Source: Aquabacterium sp. A7-Y (lineage in GTDB: Bacteria; Pseudomonadota; Gammaproteobacteria; Burkholderiales; Burkholderiaceae_C). From it: 64,000 nt of DNA. This document shows, one piece after another, positions 57,252 through 64,000 of this stretch. The position numbers were made by a program, and so were the translations under genes. Positions within the stretch are counted from its first letter, which is position 1. The number at the start of each line of letters is the position of its first letter. The notes below the pieces were generated by a model. It was not told the DNA's origin. It did not search any database and saw nothing but the letters and a program-made list of their open reading frames with translations. The DNA is taken from positions 62,001 to 126,000 of the forward strand of contig NZ_JAPFBW010000007.1 in assembly GCF_026153205.1 (NCBI RefSeq), given 5' to 3'.

Positions 57252-58520
57252 ATGGCACTGATCGTTCACAAATACGGCGGCACCTCGATGGGCTCGACCG
57301 AGCGCATCCGCAATGTCGCCAAGCGTGTCGCCAAATGGGCTCGGGCCGGCCACCAGATGGTGGTGGTGCCCTCGGCCATGAGCGGCGAAACCAACCGGCT
57401 GCTGGGCCTGGCCAAAGAGCTGGCCCCGCAGAGCCACACCGACGCCTATGCGCGCGAGCTGGACATGATCGCGTCCACGGGCGAGCAGGTCTCGGTCGGC
57501 CTGCTGTCCATCGCGCTGCAGGCTGAAGGCATGCAGGCCGTCAGCTATGCCGGCTGGCAGGTCCCGATCAAGACCGATTCGGCCTACACCAAGGCGCGTA
57601 TCGAGAGCATCGACGATGCCCGGGTGCGTGCCGACCTGGCCGCCGGCAAGGTCGTGATCATCACCGGCTTCCAGGGCATCGACGCTCTGGGCAACATCAC
57701 GACGCTGGGTCGCGGTGGCTCCGACACCTCCGCGGTGGCCGTGGCCGCGGCGATGAAGGCCGACGAGTGCTTGATCTACACGGACGTCGACGGCGTCTAC
57801 ACCACCGACCCGCGCATCGTTCCGGAAGCGCGCCGCCTGCACACCATCAGCTTCGAGGAAATGCTCGAGATGGCCAGCCTCGGCTCCAAGGTGCTGCAGA
57901 TCCGCTCGGTGGAGTTCGCGGGCAAGTACCGCGTGCCGCTGCGCGTGCTGTCGAGCTTCACGCCGTGGGACATCGCCATCGAGGAAGAGGCCAAGTCCGG
58001 AACGCTGATCACCTTTGAGGAAGACGAGAAAATGGAACAAGCAGTTGTCTCGGGCATCGCGTTCAATCGCGACGAGGCCAAGATCACCGTGATGGGCGTG
58101 CCCGACAAGCCCGGCATCGCCTACCAGATCCTCGGTGCCGTGGCCGAAGCCAACATCGATGTCGACGTGATCCTGCAGAACGTCTCGCACGAAGGCAAGA
58201 CCGACTTCTCGTTCACGGTGCATCGCAACGACTACGCGAGGACCGTCGAGCTGCTCAATACCAAGGTGCTGCCCGAGCTGGGCGCCGAGAAGGTGGCCGG
58301 CGACACGCGCATCTGCAAGGTCTCGATCGTCGGCATCGGCATGCGCTCGCATGTCGGCGTGGCTGCCGCGATGTTCCGTGCCCTCAGCGAAGAAGGCATC
58401 AACATCCAGATGATCACGACCAGCGAGATCAAGACCAGCGTCGTGATCGACGAGAAGTACATGGAGCTCGCCGTGCGCGCACTGCATCGTGCTTTCGATC
58501 TGGACCAGCAGGCCTCGTGA
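57252..58520 (+). CDS. lysC: Aspartate kinase
   Basis: A 422-residue aspartokinase catalysing the first step to lysine, threonine and methionine. The kinase core opens [12 protein letters not shown] and continues with ITGFQGID and [17 protein letters not shown]. Two ACT domains follow (about 265-340 and 345-420), where lysine and threonine feedback would act. It is the single-function type without fused homoserine dehydrogenase. A potential internal start around residue 263 ([19 protein letters not shown]), as used in some bacteria for a beta chain, has GAGGAAGACGAG ahead. Confidence 0.96.
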   Translation: MALIVHKYGGTSMGSTERIRNVAKRVAKWARAGHQMVVVPSAMSGETNRLLGLAKELAPQSHTDAYARELDMIASTGEQVSVGLLSIALQAEGMQAVSYAGWQVPIKTDSAYTKARIESIDDARVRADLAAGKVVIITGFQGIDALGNITTLGRGGSDTSAVAVAAAMKADECLIYTDVDGVYTTDPRIVPEARRLHTISFEEMLEMASLGSKVLQIRSVEFAGKYRVPLRVLSSFTPWDIAIEEEAKSGTLITFEEDEKMEQAVVSGIAFNRDEAKITVMGVPDKPGIAYQILGAVAEANIDVDVILQNVSHEGKTDFSFTVHRNDYARTVELLNTKVLPELGAEKVAGDTRICKVSIVGIGMRSHVGVAAAMFRALSEEGINIQMITTSEIKTSVVIDEKYMELAVRALHRAFDLDQQAS

Positions 58521-58580
58521 AGTTGTTGTTGTGATCCGGCATTTCCGCGCTAGAATGTCGGCTTCACCGATTTTCCGGTT

Positions 58581-58673
58581 GGAGACGTGACCGAGAGGCC
58601 GAAGGTGCTCCCCTGCTAAGGGAGTATGCGGTGATGAGCTGCATCAAGGGTTCGAATCCCTTCGTCTCCGCCA
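58581..58673 (+). tRNA. tRNA-Ser (anticodon GCU)
   Basis: The acceptor arm GGAGACG/CGTCTCC, the anticodon stem CTCCC/GGGAG with loop CTGCTAA (anticodon GCT at 58615-58617), a long variable arm, and a T-arm with GGTTCGAATCCC fold as a class II serine tRNA. The 3' CCA (58671-58673) is encoded. It reads AGC and AGU codons. A promoter is not obvious beyond AT-poor sequence between lysC and it; a terminator follows directly. Confidence 0.96.
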
Positions 58674-58682
58674 AGCAAAAAC

Positions 58683-58710
58683 AAAAAAGCCACCTTCGGG
58701 TGGCTTTTTT
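58683..58710 (+). terminator. tRNA-Ser terminator
   Basis: GCCACC (58689-58694) pairs with GGTGGC (58699-58704) over a TTCG tetraloop, extended by A6/T6 flanks. It lies ten bases after the tRNA. Confidence 0.93.
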
Positions 58711-58743
58711 GTTCGTCGCTTGTTTTTGTCGCGAGCGCGGGCC

Positions 58744-58767
58744 AAAAAAAAGCCACCCGAAGGTGGC
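58744..58767 (-). terminator. Terminator of the PEP-CTERM gene, inverted copy of the tRNA terminator
   Basis: On the minus strand GCCACC-TTCG-GGTGGC is followed by eight T (58751-58744). It is the reverse complement of the tRNA-Ser terminator 33 bases away and ends the minus-strand gene that stops at 58845. Confidence 0.9.
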
Positions 58768-58844
58768 ATGGATCGAGGTCGAGGTCGTTCTTGAAGTGAC
58801 GGTCGAATCGCCGGGCCGCAGCAAGCCCTGCCCGGCACCAGGTC

Positions 58845-59615
58845 TCAGGCGCTTGCCTGGGCCTTGCTCGCTGCCGTCGAGCGGCGGCGTAGCATCAGCG
58901 CCGCCAGGCCGAGGCCCATCAGCGCATAGGTTTCGGGCTCCGGCACCGGCACCACTTCGCCGGTGACGTCGACGAAGGCCGACAGGCTGGCCCACTGAGC
59001 AGCCTCGGTGGTGTTGCTGTAGGTCAGCGTGAGCTGGCCCGACAAGGTGTCGAAGGTGGCGCCGTTGCCGACCGCGACTTCCGCCTGGTCGGCTTGTTCT
59101 TCACCGTTCACGGTCAGGGTCAGGCCGGCGAAGGCGCGTGCACCGAAGCAGGTGGTGGCGCACAGGTAGTCGGTGGCAGCGGTGACGAAGGCATCGGCCG
59201 ACAGCGTCACGCTGGTCTGGGCCGGGATCAGGAACAACAGCCCGGGCGCCTGGATGTCGCGCGAGGTGAAGCCGGAGTAGGCGACGCCGGTGCCGCTGAC
59301 GTCCGCTGTCGCTTCCAGCAGGCCTTCGTTCCAGTCGGCATTGACGGTCAAGTTGTCGACACCTTGCTCGTAGCTGAGGGTGTCGGTAGGGCCGGTCAGG
59401 TCACGGCCGAAAACGATGGGCTGGGCGCCCGGCAGGATGTAGGTCACTTCGCTGCGGCCGACGTTCTGACTCCAGCTCGGGTTCGGGACGTTGGGGTCGC
59501 TCGGGTCCAGGTCTTCCACCGTGATCGCAAGATTGGACAGACGGGCGGTCGCGCTGTCCGCCATGGCGATGGGCAGAGTGAGCGCAAGAGCCAGTCCTGC
59601 GATGACGTTTTTCAT
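58845..59615 (-). CDS. PEP-CTERM-sorted exported protein
   Basis: A 256-residue protein with a signal peptide (MKNVIAGLALALTLPIAMADS) and a C-terminal sorting signal: VPEPETYALMGLGLAALMLRRRS, i.e. a Pro-Glu-Pro motif, a helix and an Arg cluster. Such proteins are processed by an exosortase and released to the surface or matrix; no exosortase gene is in the window. The mature part is beta-rich and has two Cys in CATTCFGARAF, possibly a disulphide. GGGAGG precedes the ATG at 59615. The 272 bases upstream to the copper chaperone gene hold only short doubtful frames. Confidence 0.88.
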   Translation of the reverse strand: MKNVIAGLALALTLPIAMADSATARLSNLAITVEDLDPSDPNVPNPSWSQNVGRSEVTYILPGAQPIVFGRDLTGPTDTLSYEQGVDNLTVNADWNEGLLEATADVSGTGVAYSGFTSRDIQAPGLLFLIPAQTSVTLSADAFVTAATDYLCATTCFGARAFAGLTLTVNGEEQADQAEVAVGNGATFDTLSGQLTLTYSNTTEAAQWASLSAFVDVTGEVVPVPEPETYALMGLGLAALMLRRRSTAASKAQASA

Positions 59616-59887
59616 TGAAACCTCCCTGTGCAGATGGCCGCCCCAGCAGGGACGGGGTCGCAAAGTTGAACTGCGGCCGGACCACATATAACGCGGCCGG
59701 CCGGGATTCTCGCCGACCGAGGTGACACCGGGTAAGGGAATGTCAGTGATGCCGCGCTTGCCCCTCAGCCCTGGCGGGACGCGGCCGGAGAGGGAGAAGC
59801 GAGCCGGTCACGATGTGCGACGCAGCGGCCTTCGTCGCACATCGGCTTACAGAGACAACAAGAGCAACAGGTGTCCCGAGGTCCCGT

Positions 59888-60367
59888 TCAACGAGGGGCG
59901 TGCTGGCCGTGGTGCGGCTGCACGGCCGCTGGGACGGCTCCACTGCCCACCTTCATCTGCACCGTGATCTCGCCGGCCTTTTCGAACTGGAGGGTGACAG
60001 GCAGGACGTCGCCCTGCTTCAGCGCGGCCTTCAGCCCGAAAAACATCACGTGCAGTCCGCCCGGCTTGAGTTCCACCTTCTGCCCGGGCGGCAGCTCGAT
60101 GCCCTCCACCTGGCGCATGCGCATCACCAGGCCCTCCATCTTCATGCTGTGTAGCTCGGTGGAGGCTGCCGCCGGCGTGCGCGCCGAGACCAGCCGGTCG
60201 GCGGCCTGACCGGGGTTCTCCAGGGTCAGGAAGCCGCCGCCCGAGTTTTGTCCCGGCACCGTGGGCCGGGCCCAGGCGTTGTGGACCAGGACGCCGGCGG
60301 CGGGGGGGGGCGATGCGGCGGAGCCGAGGGCGCCTGCGAGCGCCAGGAGGCAGAGAGCGCGTTTCAT
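59888..60367 (-). CDS. Periplasmic copper chaperone PCu(A)C
   Basis: A 159-residue exported protein with a short signal peptide (MKRALCLLALAGALGSAAS) and a PCu(A)C domain. The copper(I) ligands His and Met are visible in STELHSMKMEGLVMRM and GGLHVMFFGL, the H-M...H-M arrangement of the family. A His-containing tail (QPHHGQHAPR) may add copper binding. It delivers copper to the CuA site of cytochrome oxidase or to related targets. It heads the 3' part of a copper-related cluster with the PepSY-like and DUF2946 genes upstream on the same strand. Confidence 0.92.
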   Translation of the reverse strand: MKRALCLLALAGALGSAASPPPAAGVLVHNAWARPTVPGQNSGGGFLTLENPGQAADRLVSARTPAAASTELHSMKMEGLVMRMRQVEGIELPPGQKVELKPGGLHVMFFGLKAALKQGDVLPVTLQFEKAGEITVQMKVGSGAVPAAVQPHHGQHAPR

Positions 60368-60411
60368 CTCGGATGCCTTTCAGTGTGAAGTTGATGGAAA
60401 AGAGGTGAAGT

Positions 60412-60768
60412 TCAGGCCGCGAGCGTGCGGCGCGGTCGGTGTTCACCCCGCAGGCGCAGCGCTTCGACCAGGGCGAAAGCCAGCAGGCTCCAGCCCAAGA
60501 CGGGCAGCGCGAAGGCCAGCAGCAGCGCCGCGATCCAGATCCATGGCGGCACCGATCGCAGCTGCCGAAGCAGCAGCGGCGGCGCAGCTACACGGCCGCG
60601 CGGCCGCCGCAGCCACCTCATGAGGCCGGACACATGCAGCCGGGCTTCGAGCAGCGGTGCGCAGACATACAGCAGGCCGGTCAGGGCGGCGAAGACGAGC
60701 AGGGGCGCACAGAGCAGGCCGGACAGCGCGGCCGTTGCGGCGGCATGGGGCAGGGCGGGTGGCGACAT
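60412..60768 (-). CDS. Small membrane protein, apparent internal-deletion form of a PepSY-TM protein
   Basis: A 118-residue protein with two hydrophobic segments. The first (about 13-40, APLLVFAALTGLLYVCAPLLEARLH) looks like helix 1 of PepSY-TM proteins. The second half (WLRRPRGRVAAPP... then IWIAALLLAFALPVLGWSLLAFALVEAL) looks like the C-terminus of the same family. The intervening PepSY domains and middle helices, normally some 300 residues, are missing. It may be a decayed gene still in frame, or a natural two-helix protein. Family likeness is judged by eye. It lies between PCu(A)C and DUF2946 genes, a common PepSY-TM neighbourhood. Confidence 0.55.
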   Translation of the reverse strand: MSPPALPHAAATAALSGLLCAPLLVFAALTGLLYVCAPLLEARLHVSGLMRWLRRPRGRVAAPPLLLRQLRSVPPWIWIAALLLAFALPVLGWSLLAFALVEALRLRGEHRPRRTLAA

Positions 60769-60942
60769 GGTGCTGATGGCAGTACGGAAGCAAACAGACC
60801 GCCCGCTGTGTGCCGCTTCAGCACGTCGCCGGGCAGGGCAGGGGAAGGATCCGAAGCGGAGAGGAGGCGGAGCGCCTCGCGGGCGCGGTCGAACCCGCAG
60901 GCGCGGCGCCAGGCGCTCGATACGGACGCCAAGGGCGCGGGT

Positions 60943-61362
60943 TCAGCCGGAGATGGGCGGGGCGTGTTGCAGACGTGCCGTCCAGTCGGCGGCGGCATCG
61001 GGAGCGAAGGCCTCTGGCGGCGCCGTCGCGCGCGGCGGCAGACGCGGCGCGTGGGGGCCCGCGGCTGCCTCGGGGCCGCCGGGCGCGGCGAACGCGAGCA
61101 GGCCCGAGAGCACGCAGTGCGCGTCACCGTGCAAGGTCGACGAGCCAGACCTGTCGGGGTCCGTATCGTTCGGGGCGCCCAGCTCGCTGCCGTCTGCAGC
61201 GAGCATGACGGTCTTGACGCCGTAGGCGGTGCACACCTCTACCAGGGTGCGTCCCTGCCAGCTGGCTGCCGCCGCGGCCAGCAGCGGGGTGCCGGCCTTC
61301 AGCAGCAGCGCGAAGGCGATGACCCAGAAGGCAAGACGCGGAGACCGGCGGGAGGCGGACAT
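60943..61362 (-). CDS. DUF2946 protein
   Basis: A 139-residue protein with an N-terminal hydrophobic signal or anchor (AFWVIAFALLLKAGTPLLAAAAA) and the DUF2946 pattern VEVCTAYGVKTV, a single conserved-position His-Cys (DAHCVLSG) and a terminal APPIS. The usual second Cys pair (HCPFC) is reduced to one Cys here. Function unknown; members commonly adjoin copper genes and TonB receptors. It begins a minus-strand run with the PepSY-like and PCu(A)C genes; 174 bases separate it from the former and hold no gene. Confidence 0.8.
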   Translation of the reverse strand: MSASRRSPRLAFWVIAFALLLKAGTPLLAAAAASWQGRTLVEVCTAYGVKTVMLAADGSELGAPNDTDPDRSGSSTLHGDAHCVLSGLLAFAAPGGPEAAAGPHAPRLPPRATAPPEAFAPDAAADWTARLQHAPPISG

Positions 61363-61504
61363 GGGCGCGATTGTGCCTCAGGCCTGCCTGGCGTAGCGCG
61401 CCGCCACGTCGCTGCACGCTTGACCCCGCCGGCGGCGCAGGCGCGCGGCATGCAAGCGCAGCCACTGCACAATCGCGCTTTCCTTGTCGTGTGGGAGTTC
61501 TTGC

Positions 61505-63517
61505 ATGTCGCTCGCCGGTCTGACGTGGGTTCGGGGTCTGCTGCTGGCCGGCCTGTTGTCCGGGGGGGTGCCGGGCACAGGAGCCTCCGAGACGCCGGTG
61601 GACGCCGACGTCGGTGACGAGCCGCCGTTTCCTCAATTCGCCTCCGCCGAGGACTTGGGACGTGCTTGCGACGCGGGACTGGCACGGCTGCGGGAGCAGG
61701 AGCAGGCGCTGGCCCGCATGGCGCCGGGAACGGCGATGCTGACGGCGCTCGACGATCTCCATGTGGCCGGTGAGGACGCTGCCGGCGCCATCTACCTGCT
61801 GCTCAACGTGCATCCCGACAAGGCGCTGCGTGATGCGGCGCAGGACTGCTCGCTGAAGTGGCAGGATTTCTGGTCCAGCTTCAGTCAGAACGTGCTGCTG
61901 TACCGCAAGCTCAAGCAGGTGCGTCCGGCTGATCCGGTCGATGCGATGCTGCTGCGCGAAACCCTCGAAGACTTGGAGGACGGCGGCGCCGCCCTCCGGC
62001 CCGCCCAGCGCCAGCGTGCCAAGGCGATCCAGGATCGCGTCAGCGCCCTGCGCACGGAGTTCGACCAGCGCCTGCGGGACGACGACAGAACGGTGGCTTT
62101 CGCGCCGGAGGAACTCGCCGGCGTTCCCGAGGGGGTCTGGAGGGAGGCGCCGCGCAACGAGCAGGGCCAGGTGCTGCTGGGACTGGATTACCCCAGCTAC
62201 CTTCCGGTGCTGGGCCACGCGTCAAGCGCTGCGGCGCGTGAGCGGATGTGGCGTGCGAAGCTGGACGAAGGCGGTCAAGCCAATCTCCATGCCCTGGGTG
62301 AAATCGCCCGGCTGCGACACGAATATGCAAGGCTGTTCGGTTTTTCAAGCTACGCGGACTTTGCCTTGCGTCGTCGCATGGCAAAAAGCGCCGACCAGGT
62401 GCAACGTTTCCTGGGCGAAGTGAAGCAGGCCGTGGCCCAGCGGGAGGGGCGCGACATCGAGGAACTGCGCCTCGCCAAAGCACGCCACCTGCAGCAGCCG
62501 GCCGAATCAGTGAAGTTGGAGCGTTGGGATGTGCTTTTCTATACCGAGCGGGTGCGCCGCGAGCGTTATTCGGTCGACCAGGAGGCATTCCGTTCCTACT
62601 TCCCGCCGCAGCAGAGCCTGGAGTTTGTGCTGCGGCTGAGCGAGCGCCTGTTCGGGGTGCACTTCGAGCGCCGCGACACCCCCGCCTGGCATCCCGAGGT
62701 GCAGAACTACGCAATGCGGGACGAGCGCAGCGGTGCGTATCTCGCGAGCCTGTTTGTCGACATGTATCCGCGTCGCGGCAAATACAACCATGCCGCGGTA
62801 TGGAGTTTCCGTAGCGGCGCCACGCGCCTGGGCCGCACGCCGCAGTCGGCTCTGGTGGTGAATTTCGATCGCAAGGGTTTGACCCTGGAAGAACTCGAGA
62901 CACTGCTGCACGAGTTCGGCCATGCCTTGCACAACAATCTCTCCAAGACCCGCCATGCCAGCCAGTCGGGTACCAGCGTGCTGAGGGATTTTGTCGAGGC
63001 GCCTTCGCAGATGCTGGAAGATTGGGTTTACCAGCCGGACGTGCTGGCACTGTTCCGGGAGGTCTGCAGCAACTGCCCGACCTTGCCGCCGGAGATGCTG
63101 GAGCAGGCGGTGAAGGCCAAGCATTTCGGCAAAGGCAACTTCACCGCGCGCCAACACCTGTTCGCCAGCTACGACCTGGCGCTGCACGGGCGTCGGCCGG
63201 TGGAGCCGCTGGCGCTCTGGGCCCGCATGGAAGCGGCCACGCCGCTGGGCCATGTGAGCGGTACCCGTTTCCCGGCCAGTTTCAGTCATGTGGCCGGCGG
63301 TTACGCCGCCGGGTATTACGGCTATCTTTGGAGCGAGGTGATCGCCCGCGACCTTCAGACGGCTTTCAAGGACAAACGGCTGGACCCGGCGACCGGGCGG
63401 CGCTACCGAGAGACCGTGCTCGCCAACGGCGGGCAAGTGCGCCCGGAGGTGCTGATCCGGCGTTTTTTGGGCCGGCCCGCACGCCCCGACGCGTTTTTCG
63501 AATATCTGGCGCGCTGA
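61505..63517 (+). CDS. Exported M3-family metallopeptidase
   Basis: A 670-residue zinc oligopeptidase of the thimet/neurolysin (M3) family. The zinc motif is TLLHEFGHALHNNLS (HEXXH), with the distal Glu in the DFVEAPSQMLEDWVYQP helix and the substrate Tyr/His loop in HVAGGYAAGYYGYLWSEV. It has an N-terminal signal peptide (GLLLAGLLSGGVPGTGAS), unusual because most bacterial M3 enzymes are cytosolic. The ATG at 61505 has GGGAG seven bases upstream and is preferred over the GTG at 61484. It probably degrades short peptides in the periplasm. A bidirectional terminator follows. Confidence 0.9.
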   Translation: MSLAGLTWVRGLLLAGLLSGGVPGTGASETPVDADVGDEPPFPQFASAEDLGRACDAGLARLREQEQALARMAPGTAMLTALDDLHVAGEDAAGAIYLLLNVHPDKALRDAAQDCSLKWQDFWSSFSQNVLLYRKLKQVRPADPVDAMLLRETLEDLEDGGAALRPAQRQRAKAIQDRVSALRTEFDQRLRDDDRTVAFAPEELAGVPEGVWREAPRNEQGQVLLGLDYPSYLPVLGHASSAAARERMWRAKLDEGGQANLHALGEIARLRHEYARLFGFSSYADFALRRRMAKSADQVQRFLGEVKQAVAQREGRDIEELRLAKARHLQQPAESVKLERWDVLFYTERVRRERYSVDQEAFRSYFPPQQSLEFVLRLSERLFGVHFERRDTPAWHPEVQNYAMRDERSGAYLASLFVDMYPRRGKYNHAAVWSFRSGATRLGRTPQSALVVNFDRKGLTLEELETLLHEFGHALHNNLSKTRHASQSGTSVLRDFVEAPSQMLEDWVYQPDVLALFREVCSNCPTLPPEMLEQAVKAKHFGKGNFTARQHLFASYDLALHGRRPVEPLALWARMEAATPLGHVSGTRFPASFSHVAGGYAAGYYGYLWSEVIARDLQTAFKDKRLDPATGRRYRETVLANGGQVRPEVLIRRFLGRPARPDAFFEYLAR

Positions 63518-63531
63518 GCGAAGGACACGCC

Positions 63532-63564
63532 AACGAAAACGCCGCAGTCGCGGGCGTTTTCGTT
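63532..63564. terminator. Bidirectional terminator between M3 peptidase and H-NS-like genes
   Basis: AACGAAAACGCC (63532-63543) and GGCGTTTTCGTT (63553-63564) form a 12-bp stem over a 9-base loop, with the AAAA/TTTT tracts inside the stem, 15 bases after the peptidase stop. Confidence 0.8.
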
Positions 63565-63624
63565 CCATGGCATGCGGGCTGGAGGGCCGGCCGCCTGGGC
63601 CGGCCAGAAGCTCGCAAGCCGGGC

Positions 63625-63933
63625 TCAGATCGCGAGTTGTTCCAGCGTCTTGCCGGAGGCCAGCGCCTGCTCCACCCATTTGGGCTGGCGGCCGCGGCCG
63701 GTCCAGGTCTCGCCGGTGGCGCCGTTGCGATATTTAGGGGCCACCTTGCTGCCCTTGGTCGCACTGCCGGTCTTGGTGCCCGTTTTGCCACCGAGATCTG
63801 CCACCGTCAGGCCGTATTGCGCCATCAGCGACTTGATCTGCGCGATGGCATCGGACAATTCCTGCTTGCGGGCGCTCTCGATTTGCTTTTCGAGGTCGGC
63901 TTTCTGGGCGAGAAGTTCCTGGTATGTGGCCAT
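63625..63933 (-). CDS. H-NS-family DNA-binding protein
   Basis: A 102-residue nucleoid protein of the betaproteobacterial H-NS/BpH3 type. An N-terminal coiled coil (about 1-45, YQELLAQKADLEKQIESARK) mediates oligomerisation. A flexible Lys/Thr/Gly linker follows, then the C-terminal domain KYRNGATGETWTGRGRQPKWV, whose GRGRQP loop enters AT-rich minor grooves. It would silence low-GC or foreign DNA. The upstream region is cut by the window end; an ATAATA at 63990 could be part of its -10 on the minus strand (TATTAT). Confidence 0.92.
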   Translation of the reverse strand: MATYQELLAQKADLEKQIESARKQELSDAIAQIKSLMAQYGLTVADLGGKTGTKTGSATKGSKVAPKYRNGATGETWTGRGRQPKWVEQALASGKTLEQLAI

Positions 63934-64000
63934 TTCTCAATATGCTCGCGAAAGGGTTGGAAAGAGGGGAAGCTGCAATCAGCGGGCCGATAATAGCCGC

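Noticed and set aside
59616-59887. Several short frames between the PEP-CTERM and PCu(A)C genes
   Set aside because: All lack ribosome sites and cross expected promoter sequence; no recognisable product.

Overview
This is a contiguous chromosomal segment from a high-GC betaproteobacterium, most likely a Burkholderiales member of the Comamonadaceae/Sphaerotilaceae kind. The evidence is strong G/C third-position codon use, a Bug-type tctCBA transporter, the exbB-exbD-lpxK-Trm112-kdsB-adk order, the ccoSNOQP-ccoG-fixH block with FNR and HemN, a PEP-CTERM protein and a short H-NS-like protein. Coding density is high. I see no phage, insertion sequence, CRISPR array, rRNA or origin. One tRNA is present (Ser-GCU).

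Layout. 0-7 kb: a DUF5666 protein (cut by the window edge), an Hsp15-like S4 protein, and the divergent tctDE / tctCBA two-component-plus-transporter locus. 7-14 kb: ferrochelatase, a 1202-residue GAF/multi-PAS hybrid histidine kinase, a HAD hydrolase and an adenylate cyclase fused to an FHA domain. 13.7-18.4 kb: rpoD and dnaG. dnaG is interrupted by a one-base frameshift at a nine-C tract, and rpoD has its own near-consensus promoter. 18.7-24 kb: gamma-glutamyltransferase, an SDR dehydrogenase with a palindromic operator, an ABC exporter and a thioesterase. 24-28 kb: the envelope operon exbB-exbD-lpxK-Trm112-kdsB-adk. 28-33 kb: xseA, sodB, a second TctDE-like two-component system and a DUF192 protein.

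33-45.6 kb is the microaerobic respiration region: ccoI and ccoS (assembly), ccoNOQP (cbb3 oxidase), ccoG, fixH, a small membrane protein, fnr, hemN, a SafE/TauE-like membrane protein and icd. FNR-type boxes lie inside ccoS (ahead of ccoN) and between fnr and hemN, so the oxygen sensor, the oxidase and anaerobic haem synthesis look like one regulon. 46-58.5 kb: cold-shock protein, clpS-clpA, mtfA, lpxH, two cyclophilins, a TPR protein, cysS, a DNA glycosylase, accA, tilS and lysC. 58.5-64 kb: tRNA-Ser, a PEP-CTERM protein, a copper-handling cluster (PCu(A)C chaperone, a shrunken PepSY-type membrane protein, DUF2946), an M3 peptidase and an H-NS-like protein.

I did not find a clearly new multi-gene system. 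The points most worth checking are the dnaG frameshift, the phased GACAGC repeats in the tctD/tctC interval, the FNR box embedded in ccoS, the apparent PepSY deletion derivative, and the gene-free structured stretch between icd and the cold-shock gene.
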